A DNA stretch of 64,000 nt from Rhizobium sp. Root1203 (GTDB lineage: Bacteria > Pseudomonadota > Alphaproteobacteria > Rhizobiales > Rhizobiaceae): the NCBI RefSeq assembly GCF_001424945.1, contig NZ_LMCW01000056.1:62001-126000 (forward strand), in the 5' to 3' direction. The translations under genes and the position numbers were made by a program. The notes beneath the pieces were generated by a model. That model made no database searches. It was given only the letters and a program-made list of their open reading frames with translations, and was not told where the DNA came from. This document shows, piece after piece, positions 44,308-52,228 of this stretch (positions are counted from its first letter, which is position 1; each line of letters begins with the position of its first letter).

Positions 44308-44835
44308 ATGACAAGTGAACGCGCAGTGCTCGCCGGTGGTTGCTTCTGGGGCATGCAGGACCTCATTCGTCGCTACGATGGCGTTATTTCCACTCGCGTC
44401 GGCTACACCGGCGGCGAGGTGGCCAACGCTACCTATCGCAACCACGGCAATCATGCCGAGGCCATCGAGATCGTCTTCGATCCCTCGAAAATCAGCTATC
44501 GCGATCTACTGGAGTTTTTCTTTCAGATCCACGATCCGACGACCATAGATCGGCAGGGCAACGATCGCGGCGCCAGCTATCGGTCGGCGATCTTCTATAC
44601 CAGCGGCGAGCAAAAACGGGTGGCCGAAGAAACGATTGCGGACGTCGAAGCTTCAAATCTCTGGCCGGGCAAGGTCGTAACCGAAGTGACACCGGCAAGC
44701 GATTTCTGGGAAGCGGAACCAGAGCACCAGGACTATCTCGAGCGTATTCCCAACGGTTACACCTGCCATTTCGTTCGACCCGGCTGGAAACTGCCGAAGC
44801 GCACGGAATCGGGAACGGTACGTCAGGCATCGTAA
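44308..44835 (+). CDS. msrA: Cytoplasmic peptide methionine sulfoxide reductase A
   Basis: 175 residues without a leader. Motif GCFWG with catalytic Cys12, RVGYTGGEVANATYRNHGNH, and DRGASYRSAIFYTS identify an MsrA. I chose the ATG at 44308, with GGAAGG upstream, over the earlier in-frame ATG at 44293. The gene is 71 bp after the exported msrA gene and on the same strand. The pair encodes one soluble and one exported enzyme. A hairpin just downstream probably ends the transcript. Confidence 0.92.
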   Translation: MTSERAVLAGGCFWGMQDLIRRYDGVISTRVGYTGGEVANATYRNHGNHAEAIEIVFDPSKISYRDLLEFFFQIHDPTTIDRQGNDRGASYRSAIFYTSGEQKRVAEETIADVEASNLWPGKVVTEVTPASDFWEAEPEHQDYLERIPNGYTCHFVRPGWKLPKRTESGTVRQAS

Positions 44836-44847
44836 GCTGCTGCAACG

Positions 44848-44875
44848 GGGAGGACGAGCCTATCGCCCTCCCTTT
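44848..44875 (+). terminator. Probable terminator after the msrA pair
   Basis: GGGAGG (44848-44853) pairs with CCTCCC (44867-44872) across a 13-base loop, followed by TTT. It lies between the second msrA gene and the convergent dehydrogenase gene, so it could serve the rightward transcript. Confidence 0.4.
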
Positions 44876-44893
44876 ACTGGTGCTCAAGCAAGC

Positions 44894-45934
44894 TCAGTTT
44901 TCCCGGAAATCGATATCCTCGGCCCGACCTGACGTCGCTGAGCGGTAGGCAGCCTCGATCATCGCGAATGCTCTCAACCCGTCGGCAAGCGTGACGGGCA
45001 TGTCCCGGCCGTTCTTCAGGGCGTCCACGAATGCCCAGGCGACATGCTCGTGGAACACACCTGTCTTGAAATGCGGGACCGTGGGGGAAGACGACCATCG
45101 GCCTTCATTCTCGCCTCTCATAAATATGCGCAGGAAATTCTGTTCAAGCGTCGGGCGGGAAGCGATATCGACCCCGCTCAGCAGGATTGTCCCTTCGGTT
45201 CCGTAGATTTCGATCGACGTATCGGCGGCGGCGAAACACCAGCTGGTCGCAACTTCGGCAATCATGCCGCTGTCGTAGCAGAACGTTGCCACGGCCGTAT
45301 CGTCCACGGGAAGTCCGAGCATCGCGGTGGAAACGGTGGCGCTGACCGAGGCTGGCTCGCCAAACATCCATAGCAGAAAATCTGCCGCGTGGACGCCTTC
45401 GTCGAGCAGCGCGCCGCCGCCTGAGCGCGCAGGATCGACGAACCAGGCGGAGCGAAAGGCTTCATTCAGGCCGTGGCTATGACCGTGCCGGACCCGGCAA
45501 AGTACGACCCTGCCGATGGCGCTCTCTCGCAGCAGCGCTGCGATCTCGTGGTTTATCGGATCGAACCGTTTGGGAAAGCTCTGCATGAAGGCAACGCCTG
45601 ACTTGGCGACGATGTCCCTGATGCGCAGGCAGTCCTGACGATTGGCGCCGAGCGGCTTCTCGCACAGTATCGGACGGTTGCGGGCGGCGGCCATTTCCAC
45701 CAGCCGCGGATGTTCACTGGTTGCCGAGCAGATTGCCACGGCGTCGCTTTGATCGATCAGGGCATCGGGATTATCTGCAACCGCCAAGCCGTACTGGTCA
45801 GCGAAGCTTTTCGCGAGATTTCTGTCCGTATCCCAGACGCCCGAGACGGCGGCGTCCGGGCTTTGAACGAAGGCGCGCGCCCAGAAATTCGCGTGGTAGT
45901 GCTCGGCACCCAGCATGGCGATCTTCAGCGTCAT
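44894..45934 (-). CDS. Gfo/Idh/MocA family NAD(P)-dependent dehydrogenase
   Basis: 346 residues with a Rossmann N-terminus (MTLKIAMLGAEHYHANFWAR) and the family EKP motif (LCEKPLGANRQD) whose lysine is catalytic. The C-terminal half is the usual alpha/beta substrate domain. Members oxidise sugars, inositols or related polyols. The ATG at 45934 overlaps the stop of the upstream dehydrogenase gene by 4 bases, so the two are coupled. It probably processes the compound brought in by the adjacent ABC transporter. Substrate unknown. Confidence 0.9.
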   Translation of the reverse strand: MTLKIAMLGAEHYHANFWARAFVQSPDAAVSGVWDTDRNLAKSFADQYGLAVADNPDALIDQSDAVAICSATSEHPRLVEMAAARNRPILCEKPLGANRQDCLRIRDIVAKSGVAFMQSFPKRFDPINHEIAALLRESAIGRVVLCRVRHGHSHGLNEAFRSAWFVDPARSGGGALLDEGVHAADFLLWMFGEPASVSATVSTAMLGLPVDDTAVATFCYDSGMIAEVATSWCFAAADTSIEIYGTEGTILLSGVDIASRPTLEQNFLRIFMRGENEGRWSSSPTVPHFKTGVFHEHVAWAFVDALKNGRDMPVTLADGLRAFAMIEAAYRSATSGRAEDIDFREN

Positions 45935-46992
45935 TGGACCTGCTCCTGCGCGGTTTCCACCACGCTTCTCTTGCCTGAGCGGGCGGCGCGATAAATGGTT
46001 TCGGCCACGTCGATCGAGGCGAGCCCGGCATAGGCCGTGTCATCGGCCGGGGAAACGCCACGGACGATCGAAAGCCAATGCCGATGATGTGCCTGCCCGA
46101 GCGGCTGTTCGGAAAGAGCGGGCGCGACCCATTGTTGTTGTCTGGTCAGGGACGGCGCGTAAATCGCCGCCGTGCCACGCTCGGTCCGGAGCCATGCGGT
46201 CCCCAGTTCACCGTAGACCTCAAGCCGAAACCGATCACAGCCCTGAACCTCGGTATAGCTCATCTCATGGCTGCCCTGGATGCCATTCCGGAACCGATAG
46301 GTCGCCAACACATTGTCTTCGAGTTCGGATCGCACCACGCGTCCATCCGCCAGCTCGCGCTGTGGCCGGGCGGTCATCATCTGAGCAGATACCTCGGTGA
46401 TCGGACCGAAGAGATGCTGGCAAAGATCGATGCCGTGGACGCCCAGTTGCATCACGACCCCCCCGGAAACATTGCCTGGCGTGTAGAACCATTCATTCCA
46501 GTTCGCGCCTGCGGTGGCGTTGCGGATCCGGATAGAATGTATGCTGCCGAGCGTGTTCGCCGCGAGCTGGGCGCGGAGCCATTCGACTTCCGCAAAATAG
46601 CGATGCATGAAGCTCACCGTGAGGCGGGAGGGGGCATTTTCTGCCGCATCGATAAGGTTTCGGCACTGCATGACATCGAGCGCCATCGGCTTTTGCAGAA
46701 GAACGGCCTTTCCGGCATCAAGCGCATCGATGGCGATACGCTCATGTGTGTCGTCGGGTGTGGCGATCACCACGGCGTCGATAGAGCGATCGTCGAGCAC
46801 CTTGCGGTAGTCCGTCTCGCTGCGCGGTATCGCGAGCTCGCCTGCTCTTTCTGCCGTCGGCCCGGAGCGCCGGCCGACGAGCGCCGCGATATGCGCTCCG
46901 CCGGCAGAGCGTAGGCCGTTGACGTGGTATTCTGCGATAAAGCCCGCGCCGATGACGGCGACGGACACCTCGCTCAAAGCTGGAAGGTGCAT
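45931..46992 (-). CDS. Second Gfo/Idh/MocA family dehydrogenase
   Basis: 353 residues. The N-terminus SVAVIGAGFIAEYHVNGLR binds the dinucleotide; the catalytic lysine lies in LLQKPMALDVMQC, where the usual EKP reads QKP. It is encoded immediately before the 44894-45934 gene and after the transporter genes on the leftward transcript. Having two related dehydrogenases suggests two successive oxidation or epimerisation steps. The ATG at 46992 follows a GC-rich hairpin that separates this gene from the binding-protein gene. Ribosome site GATGGGAAC is weak. Confidence 0.88.
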   Translation of the reverse strand: MHLPALSEVSVAVIGAGFIAEYHVNGLRSAGGAHIAALVGRRSGPTAERAGELAIPRSETDYRKVLDDRSIDAVVIATPDDTHERIAIDALDAGKAVLLQKPMALDVMQCRNLIDAAENAPSRLTVSFMHRYFAEVEWLRAQLAANTLGSIHSIRIRNATAGANWNEWFYTPGNVSGGVVMQLGVHGIDLCQHLFGPITEVSAQMMTARPQRELADGRVVRSELEDNVLATYRFRNGIQGSHEMSYTEVQGCDRFRLEVYGELGTAWLRTERGTAAIYAPSLTRQQQWVAPALSEQPLGQAHHRHWLSIVRGVSPADDTAYAGLASIDVAETIYRAARSGKRSVVETAQEQVQ

Positions 46993-47014
46993 GATCCAGT
47001 TCCCATCGGAAGGT

Positions 47015-47030
47015 CCCCGCCGGAGCGGGG
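47015..47030 (-). terminator. GC-rich hairpin after the binding-protein gene
   Basis: CCCCG (47015-47019) and CGGGG (47026-47030) form a short stem 17 bases after the binding-protein stop, on the leftward transcript. Such hairpins often stabilise binding-protein mRNA or cause partial termination before less-expressed downstream genes, here the dehydrogenases. Confidence 0.35.
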
Positions 47031-47046
47031 CGTGGTTGGTGTGTGC

Positions 47047-48096
47047 TCAGGGTTTCCATTGCCCCTCGACCTCGACCAGCGCCGGGTCGACCGTCTTCAG
47101 CGGTTCAGTGTAGGTGTAGCTCAGGACGTCCTTGCGGTCCTGAATGCGATTGGTTTCCGTCAAGAAGTCCGCGATGGCATCCATGTCGTTGACATAGGTA
47201 GCGTCGACTGTCGGATCGAAGGTGTAGTTGTCGAGGAGCACTTCGTTCATCGCGATAGGCTGCTTCTGTGCGTCGGAATAGATCTTCAACACTTCGGCCC
47301 TGTTGGCGGGATCACGCACGTAAGCCTGTGCCTTGACCAGCACGCCGACGAGAGCCCGCGTCGCGATGGGGTTGCGCCTTACCCAGTCCTGTGATGCGAC
47401 CCAGACGGTCCGGTTGTTGGAAACCTGGGCATCCGTGTTCTCGGTCCCGGAAAAGAAGCTCTTCGTGCCGGTGTGGACGACCTTGGTGTCCTGCTCGGCG
47501 AGCGCCTTGTAAGGCCAGGGTTCCCAGAAGACGATGCCCTGGATCTCGTTGTTGGCGAGAGCTGCCATGGCTTCCGGCGGCCCGAGATTGACGGTCTGGA
47601 TCTTGTTCAGTTCGAGATGGTATTTCTTGGCAACGTTTCCGAGCAGGGCGCCCGACGTCGAGCTGACGAGCAGGCCCAGTTTGACCTTGTAGAGATCTTC
47701 GGGCTTCTCCACGCCTGCATCCTTGCGGACGACGATTTTCTCCAGTCCGTGGCTGACAGCGTTCGTCCCGAGGATGACGACAGGAACGCCGTTGTGAGCC
47801 ATCGCCACGGGCGGAAGATTGCCAGGGGTCCAAAGCTGGATCTCATCGGCCAACAAGGCTTCGCCGGCGAGATTTCCGGAAGCGAAGCTCTTAAACTCCA
47901 CGTTCTTGAAGCCAGCCTCGGCGAACCAGCCCTTTTCGCGCGCGACGATATGTACGATGAACGGCAGGTCCACGCCGGTGCTCATGGTCAGCGTGTCGGT
48001 TTCCGGCTGCTCTGCCCTGAGGGGTGTGCTCAAGAACGCGGCCGCCAGCAAACTTGCTGCGATCGTCGTCAGGGTTTTTCTGGCTCTCGTAATCAT
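47047..48096 (-). CDS. NitT/TauT-type ABC transporter periplasmic binding protein
   Basis: 349 residues. The signal peptide (TTIAASLLAAAFLSTPLRAEQ) precedes an NMT1/SsuA-type fold: TMSTGVDLPFIVHIVAREKG, GNLAGEALLADEIQLWTPGN and PEAMAALANNEIQGIVFWEP. It captures an unknown anion or nitrogenous compound for the two permeases encoded upstream on the transcript. The ATG at 48096 has AGGAGGAA 7 bases upstream, the best ribosome site of the operon. It is the last transporter gene before the dehydrogenases. Confidence 0.9.
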   Translation of the reverse strand: MITRARKTLTTIAASLLAAAFLSTPLRAEQPETDTLTMSTGVDLPFIVHIVAREKGWFAEAGFKNVEFKSFASGNLAGEALLADEIQLWTPGNLPPVAMAHNGVPVVILGTNAVSHGLEKIVVRKDAGVEKPEDLYKVKLGLLVSSTSGALLGNVAKKYHLELNKIQTVNLGPPEAMAALANNEIQGIVFWEPWPYKALAEQDTKVVHTGTKSFFSGTENTDAQVSNNRTVWVASQDWVRRNPIATRALVGVLVKAQAYVRDPANRAEVLKIYSDAQKQPIAMNEVLLDNYTFDPTVDATYVNDMDAIADFLTETNRIQDRKDVLSYTYTEPLKTVDPALVEVEGQWKP

Positions 48097-48142
48097 ATGC
48101 GGATTCCTCCTGGTTGGCGGGGATGGATTTGGCATGAGGCGG

Positions 48143-48910
48143 TCAACTCCCTTGCCACCGGCCGATCCATCGTTGGATGGCGCTGCCGATCGCTGCGTCC
48201 GTGACAAGGTTCATGAAACCGATCAGCAGGATGCCGACAACGATGACGCCGACGGAGCCGCCGGTGTTTCGTTCGTTGATTATGAGGTAGCCGAGGCCGC
48301 GGTCGGCGGCGATGAGTTCCGCCGCTACAAGGACGCCGAAGCTCAGTCCCCAACCGATGCGGACACCGGTCGCAAGATCCGGCGAGGCCGCCGGCACCGC
48401 GACGCGCAACAGAAGCGGCATGCCCGTCAGTCCGAAGGTCCGGGCCGCGCGCAGAAGGATCGGATCGATATTGCTTATTCCGTGGTAGGCCGCGGTGACC
48501 ACGGGAAAAAACGCCGCGAGAAAGATGATGAAGAACTTCGAAGGCTCACCCAGGCCGAACCAGATGATGGCCAGCGGGATCCATGCCAACGGCGGGATCG
48601 GGCGTAGAAGCTCGATCAGTGGCCGGGCAACGAGGCCGAAAAGCCGATACCATCCAGCAGCAATGCCGACGAACGCCCCCGCTGCAGCGCCGAGAAGAAA
48701 GCCCGATAGAACTCGGAGCAGACTCCAGCCCACGTGCTCAAGCACTGTTGCCGCGTCCAGCCGTTCTGCGGTTTCCCTGATAGCGATCGAGGGGCTTGGA
48801 AAGACCCGTGGATCGATGACGCCGCTTCGGGCGCTCAATTCCCATATCGCGAGCGCGGCGCATGTCCCCGCCAGTCCGAGCGCCGCATCCTTGGTCATCA
48901 GACGCGTCAT
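48143..48910 (-). CDS. NitT/TauT-type ABC transporter permease, first of two
   Basis: 255 residues, about six membrane segments. The ATPase-docking loop reads FGLTGMPLLLRVAVPAASPD. It belongs to the SsuC/TauC family. Its ATG overlaps the stop of the second permease gene (48907-49698) by 4 bases, so they are cotranslated. The two permeases differ in sequence, suggesting a heterodimeric channel rather than the usual homodimer. Confidence 0.9.
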   Translation of the reverse strand: MTRLMTKDAALGLAGTCAALAIWELSARSGVIDPRVFPSPSIAIRETAERLDAATVLEHVGWSLLRVLSGFLLGAAAGAFVGIAAGWYRLFGLVARPLIELLRPIPPLAWIPLAIIWFGLGEPSKFFIIFLAAFFPVVTAAYHGISNIDPILLRAARTFGLTGMPLLLRVAVPAASPDLATGVRIGWGLSFGVLVAAELIAADRGLGYLIINERNTGGSVGVIVVGILLIGFMNLVTDAAIGSAIQRWIGRWQGS

Positions 48911-49698
48911 CGAGACATCTCCTCAGATGTGGTCGCCCACGGCAGCAGGGCACGTTCGAGCCGCGCCAGACCGATGGAAATGGCGAAGCCGATGATGCCG
49001 ATGATCAGCATGCCGACAATCGTGATCTCGCTGCGATAAAAGCTGCGGGCCTCCATGATCAGTGCACCCAGACCCTCGATGGTGCCGATCATTTCCGCGC
49101 CGACGATGACCATGAAGCCGACCCCGAGCGCCATGCGTGCCCCGTTGAAGATCCGGGGCAACGCGGCGGGAAGCACGATCCTCCGGTAGAGCTCCATGTT
49201 CCTCACGCCCAGGCTGCGGGCGGCGCGGATAAGCACGGGATCGATGTATTTGACGCCGGCAATGACATTCGAAAGCATGACCCAGAAGCAACCGTAGCCG
49301 ATGAGGACGATCTTGGTCAGCTCGCCTGCGCCAAACCAGACGATGACGAGCGGCAGCAGGCTGAGGGTGGCGACCGATCGGCAGAAGACCACGATGGGCG
49401 CGGTCAGCTTGTCGAGAATGGGCAGGGCGCCGATGAGGAGCCCGAGCGGAATGGCCAACAGAAGTGCTGCCGCATAACCCTGCGCAACTCGGGAAATAGT
49501 CGTCAGAGTGTGGGACCAGATCGAAATTCCCGTCGGGAAACCGACTGTGGACGTCTCAACGAACCCGCGCCAGACCTTGCTTGCCGGCGGAAACTGATAG
49601 GGTTTCAGGTGTCCATATGCGACGCCAACTTCCAGTATCGCGAGAAGCGCGACGATCACAGCGCAAGCGATGACGATCTGGAGTGCTGCATTTTTCAT
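48907..49698 (-). CDS. NitT/TauT-type ABC transporter permease, second of two
   Basis: 263 residues, about six membrane segments, starting MKNAALQIVIACAVIVALLA. The docking loop reads RSLGVRNMELYRRIVLPAALP. The ATG at 49698 overlaps the ATPase stop by 4 bases; a longer frame to 49899 overlaps the ATPase gene and is rejected. It is encoded between the ATPase and the other permease genes, giving the order ATPase, permease, permease, binding protein, dehydrogenase, dehydrogenase. Confidence 0.9.
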   Translation of the reverse strand: MKNAALQIVIACAVIVALLAILEVGVAYGHLKPYQFPPASKVWRGFVETSTVGFPTGISIWSHTLTTISRVAQGYAAALLLAIPLGLLIGALPILDKLTAPIVVFCRSVATLSLLPLVIVWFGAGELTKIVLIGYGCFWVMLSNVIAGVKYIDPVLIRAARSLGVRNMELYRRIVLPAALPRIFNGARMALGVGFMVIVGAEMIGTIEGLGALIMEARSFYRSEITIVGMLIIGIIGFAISIGLARLERALLPWATTSEEMSR

Positions 49699-50519
49699 GT
49701 CGCCAGCCCGTTCCAGATTTCCTCGTAGAGGGCGTTGAAGCCTGTCCCTGTTCTGGAGCGCGGACGCGGCAAGTCGACTGCGAACTCCTGCTTGACGCGG
49801 CCGGGATGAGGGGCGAGCAGCACGATACGGTCCGACAGGATGAGCGCCTCGTTGATGGAATGGGTGACGAAGACGACGGTCTTCTTGCGGACTTCCCAAA
49901 TCCGCAGCAACTCCTGCTGAAGCTCAATGCGCGTCAGCTCGTCCAGTGCCCCGAAAGGTTCATCCATCAGCAGGATTTCGGGGTCCAACGCGAGGGCGCG
50001 GGCGATCGCCACGCGCTGTTGCATGCCCCCGGACATTTCCCTGGGATACCTGCCTGCCGCCGCTTCCAGCCCGACGAGTTGGAGAAGCTCGACGCTACGA
50101 TCGCGTCGCTCCGCCTTGGAGAGCTTCTTCTTGCGCAATCCGAATGCGACGTTTTCGAGTGCCGTCAACCAGGGAAAAAGAGCATGTTGTTGAAACACCA
50201 CGCCCTGACCTTGTCCCGGTCCGGTCACGGGCCTGCCGGAGATGGCGACCTCGCCGCTGCTGGCCGCCTCGAGACCGGCGATAATGTTGAGGAGCGTCGT
50301 CTTGCCGCAACCGCTTCGTCCGACCAGCGACACGAACACATTTTCAGGGATGGACAGGTTGATGTCGTTCAGGACTGAAATCGCGCCGCCTGTCCGTGTC
50401 GCGAAGGCCTTGTTGACACTACCGATCCGAATGATTGGACGGGCGGTCGCGTCCAGGGGCGACGTTCGCCCCTCGTCGGGGGTGGAAGTGCCGCTCGGCG
50501 CGGCGCCATACTTAGCCAC
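49695..50519 (-). CDS. NitT/TauT-type ABC transporter ATP-binding protein
   Basis: 274 residues. Walker A GRSGCGKTT, signature MSGGMQQRVAIARAL and Walker B ILLMDEPFGALD are intact; the VFVTHSINEALILSDRI switch follows. The frame is open far upstream, but I place the start at the GTG at 50519: GGAGG lies 8 bases before it, and the protein then begins shortly before the conserved fold. It is the first gene of the leftward operon, divergent from the GntR-LacI regulator gene. Confidence 0.9.
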   Translation of the reverse strand: MAKYGAAPSGTSTPDEGRTSPLDATARPIIRIGSVNKAFATRTGGAISVLNDINLSIPENVFVSLVGRSGCGKTTLLNIIAGLEAASSGEVAISGRPVTGPGQGQGVVFQQHALFPWLTALENVAFGLRKKKLSKAERRDRSVELLQLVGLEAAAGRYPREMSGGMQQRVAIARALALDPEILLMDEPFGALDELTRIELQQELLRIWEVRKKTVVFVTHSINEALILSDRIVLLAPHPGRVKQEFAVDLPRPRSRTGTGFNALYEEIWNGLAT

Positions 50520-50576
50520 CAAAGTCACCTCCACTCCCTCGACGAGGCGTCGTTCGCTTTCGTCCCTGGCGACTAT

Positions 50577-50599
50577 ATTGTATTTACTGGTATTGTAAA
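50577..50599. promoter_or_regulatory. Candidate operator, site 1 of a shared motif
   Basis: GTATTTACTGGTATTGTAA (50580-50598) lies in the divergent promoter between the NitT/TauT-type ABC operon and the GntR-LacI regulator gene. The core ATTTACTGGT reappears as ATTTACCAGT at two other promoters in this region (near 52134-52147 and 60912-60930). Each core contains TAC-NN-GTA or nearly so, a short dyad. GntR-LacI hybrids like AraR of Bacillus bind comparable dyads. The link to this regulator is inference. Confidence 0.5.
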
Positions 50600-50785
50600 G
50601 TTCAATATAATATAATTTTGCAGATGGTTTGCCTCTGGCCTGATTGGAAATATCGAGGGGCTGCCAACAGAGAAAATGGGGTGGCCGAACGTTTGAGCCG
50701 TATTGCATCTCGCAGACCTGAATTGTATCTCGCATTGTCACGCCGCCAAGTTCCCGGCGCCGGAACAGGAAGGAAAGGGAAGTCA

Positions 50786-51910
50786 TTGCGTACAGCATCA
50801 TCAGATATCGTCTTGAGCGCTCTCTACGATCTTATCGAGCGTCTCGACGAGGGCGCGCGCTTGCCGACGATCCGCGATTTGATGAAGAGCTTTCGCGTGA
50901 GCCAGGCTTCGGTCCAGGAGGCGTTCAGCACGCTTCGTGACGAGGGGCTCGTTGCAGCGCAGGTAGGACGCGGAACCTATGTCCTGAAGGGGCGGGGCGT
51001 CTCCAGGAAGCCGGAGGTAGTGCATCCCGATCGGGAACGACTCGACAGTGTGCTGATCCTGTCCAATTCGAGCATGAACGAACGCTGCGCACTCGTGCAG
51101 AACCACATCGTGGGCGAGATGTCCGGGGCAGGCAGCAAAGTGGTGCAGATATCCTACCACCATACCGGGCACCTGCTCGACATTCTCAATTCGATTCCCA
51201 AGTTCGATGCCGCAATCCTGCAGTCCCACTATGAGAGCATCCCCATCAGTCTGCTCCATCTCCTGCAGGACAAGACGCGCGCGCTCGTGGTGGACGGACA
51301 TTCACTCTCCGGCGTCGATATCGATCGCATCGGGACAGATTGGGAAGAGGCGCTGGAAATGGCGCTTCGTCACCTTTCGGACCTCGGGCACCGCGCTATC
51401 GGACTTGTCTCGCTCGATACGATGGCGCAGCCCATATTGGCGGTGCGCCGTGCCTATTCCCGGATCGGAATGCGCCGCGATCTCGATCTCGAACTGTCTT
51501 CACCCATTCTGCTTGAGGGCCTGCCGCATCCTACGCAAAGCGTCGGCAAGGCGCTTGAAGAGGCGCTGTCGGCCGTGCGGGATGGAGAGGGCAGGCTGCC
51601 TTTCTCGGCAATGATAACGGTCGGCTTCTCCGACACCACGGGGATCCGGCAGAGTCTTGAAAGGCTGGGTCTGCGCAGCCCCGACGATTTGAGTGTCTAC
51701 GTGCTCGGCCACCACGATGTTCCGACGGAGCATTTCGGTTTGATGACCATGGCCGGGAGTACCTACCTCGAGGCGGCGCAGCAGTTGATTGGGTGCATCC
51801 GCCGCCGCCTTTCCTCTCCGGAGTTGCCTCCGCAAGTGGTCTATCTGGAGTGCCGGGAGGTAATACGTCATAGCACCGGCGCGGCTCCGTCTCTCAAAAC
51901 GCCGTCGTGA
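50786..51910 (+). CDS. GntR-LacI hybrid transcriptional regulator
   Basis: 374 residues. The N-terminal 70 residues are a GntR-type winged helix (VLSALYDLIERLDEGARLPT, FRVSQASVQEAFSTLRDEGL, GRGTYVLKG). The rest is a LacI-type ligand domain (ALEMALRHLSDLGHRAIGLV). This architecture is that of AraR, a repressor released by its sugar. I place the start at the TTG at 50786, where AGGAAAGGGAAG sits just upstream and the protein starts about ten residues before the helix-turn-helix; an open frame runs back to 50618. Divergent from the ABC operon, it probably represses that operon and perhaps the sulfatase region. Confidence 0.85.
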   Translation: MRTASSDIVLSALYDLIERLDEGARLPTIRDLMKSFRVSQASVQEAFSTLRDEGLVAAQVGRGTYVLKGRGVSRKPEVVHPDRERLDSVLILSNSSMNERCALVQNHIVGEMSGAGSKVVQISYHHTGHLLDILNSIPKFDAAILQSHYESIPISLLHLLQDKTRALVVDGHSLSGVDIDRIGTDWEEALEMALRHLSDLGHRAIGLVSLDTMAQPILAVRRAYSRIGMRRDLDLELSSPILLEGLPHPTQSVGKALEEALSAVRDGEGRLPFSAMITVGFSDTTGIRQSLERLGLRSPDDLSVYVLGHHDVPTEHFGLMTMAGSTYLEAAQQLIGCIRRRLSSPELPPQVVYLECREVIRHSTGAAPSLKTPS

Positions 51911-51994
51911 CGGCGGTAAAGCCTGGCTTTTGACCGGTCGCGTCAGACGCGCGTCATGCCGGGCCTGATTTCGATCTGCTAGCGCATTTTGTGC

Positions 51995-52031
51995 AAACCG
52001 CCCCAGGCTGATCGGCCGCCGGGCGGTTTTT
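51995..52031 (+). terminator. Rho-independent terminator after the GntR-LacI regulator gene
   Basis: AAACCGCCC (51995-52003) pairs perfectly with GGGCGGTTT (52021-52029), and the T-run extends to 52031. The loop is 17 bases. It lies 85 bases after the regulator stop and is the clearest terminator in the window. Confidence 0.75.
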
Positions 52032-52117
52032 GCATGCGCGTGCTTCACCACATATTGCAAAGCGATTTTTATCAACGAGCCGAAAAACAGCTTGCAATAC
52101 GCTTGGCTTGCGCGTAG

Positions 52118-52147
52118 CAATACAATACATATTGTACTGGTAAATAC
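52118..52147. promoter_or_regulatory. Candidate operator, site 2, with adjacent perfect palindrome
   Basis: TACAATACATATTGTA (52121-52136) is a perfect inverted repeat, and GTACTGGTAAATAC (52134-52147) overlaps its right end. The latter, read on the minus strand, is GTATTTACCAGTAC, matching site 1 at 50580-50587 in eight bases and its dyad. It is 82 bases before the hydrolase start and so fits operator or promoter control of the hydrolase-importer genes. Confidence 0.55.
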
Positions 52148-52228
52148 GCAGGGGAGGCGTCATGCCGCAATTGTACTCGCTCATTGCCGCAGCATCAGCG
52201 CCATACTCGCTTGTGAGGCGGGCCTGCC

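Larger units (their letters stand above)
51911..52228. other. Intergenic region with terminator and operator-like sites
   Basis: About 320 bases without a gene. It contains a strong terminator at 51995-52031 and an operator-like site at 52118-52147, both listed separately. The remaining bases show no recognisable feature. Confidence 0.6.
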
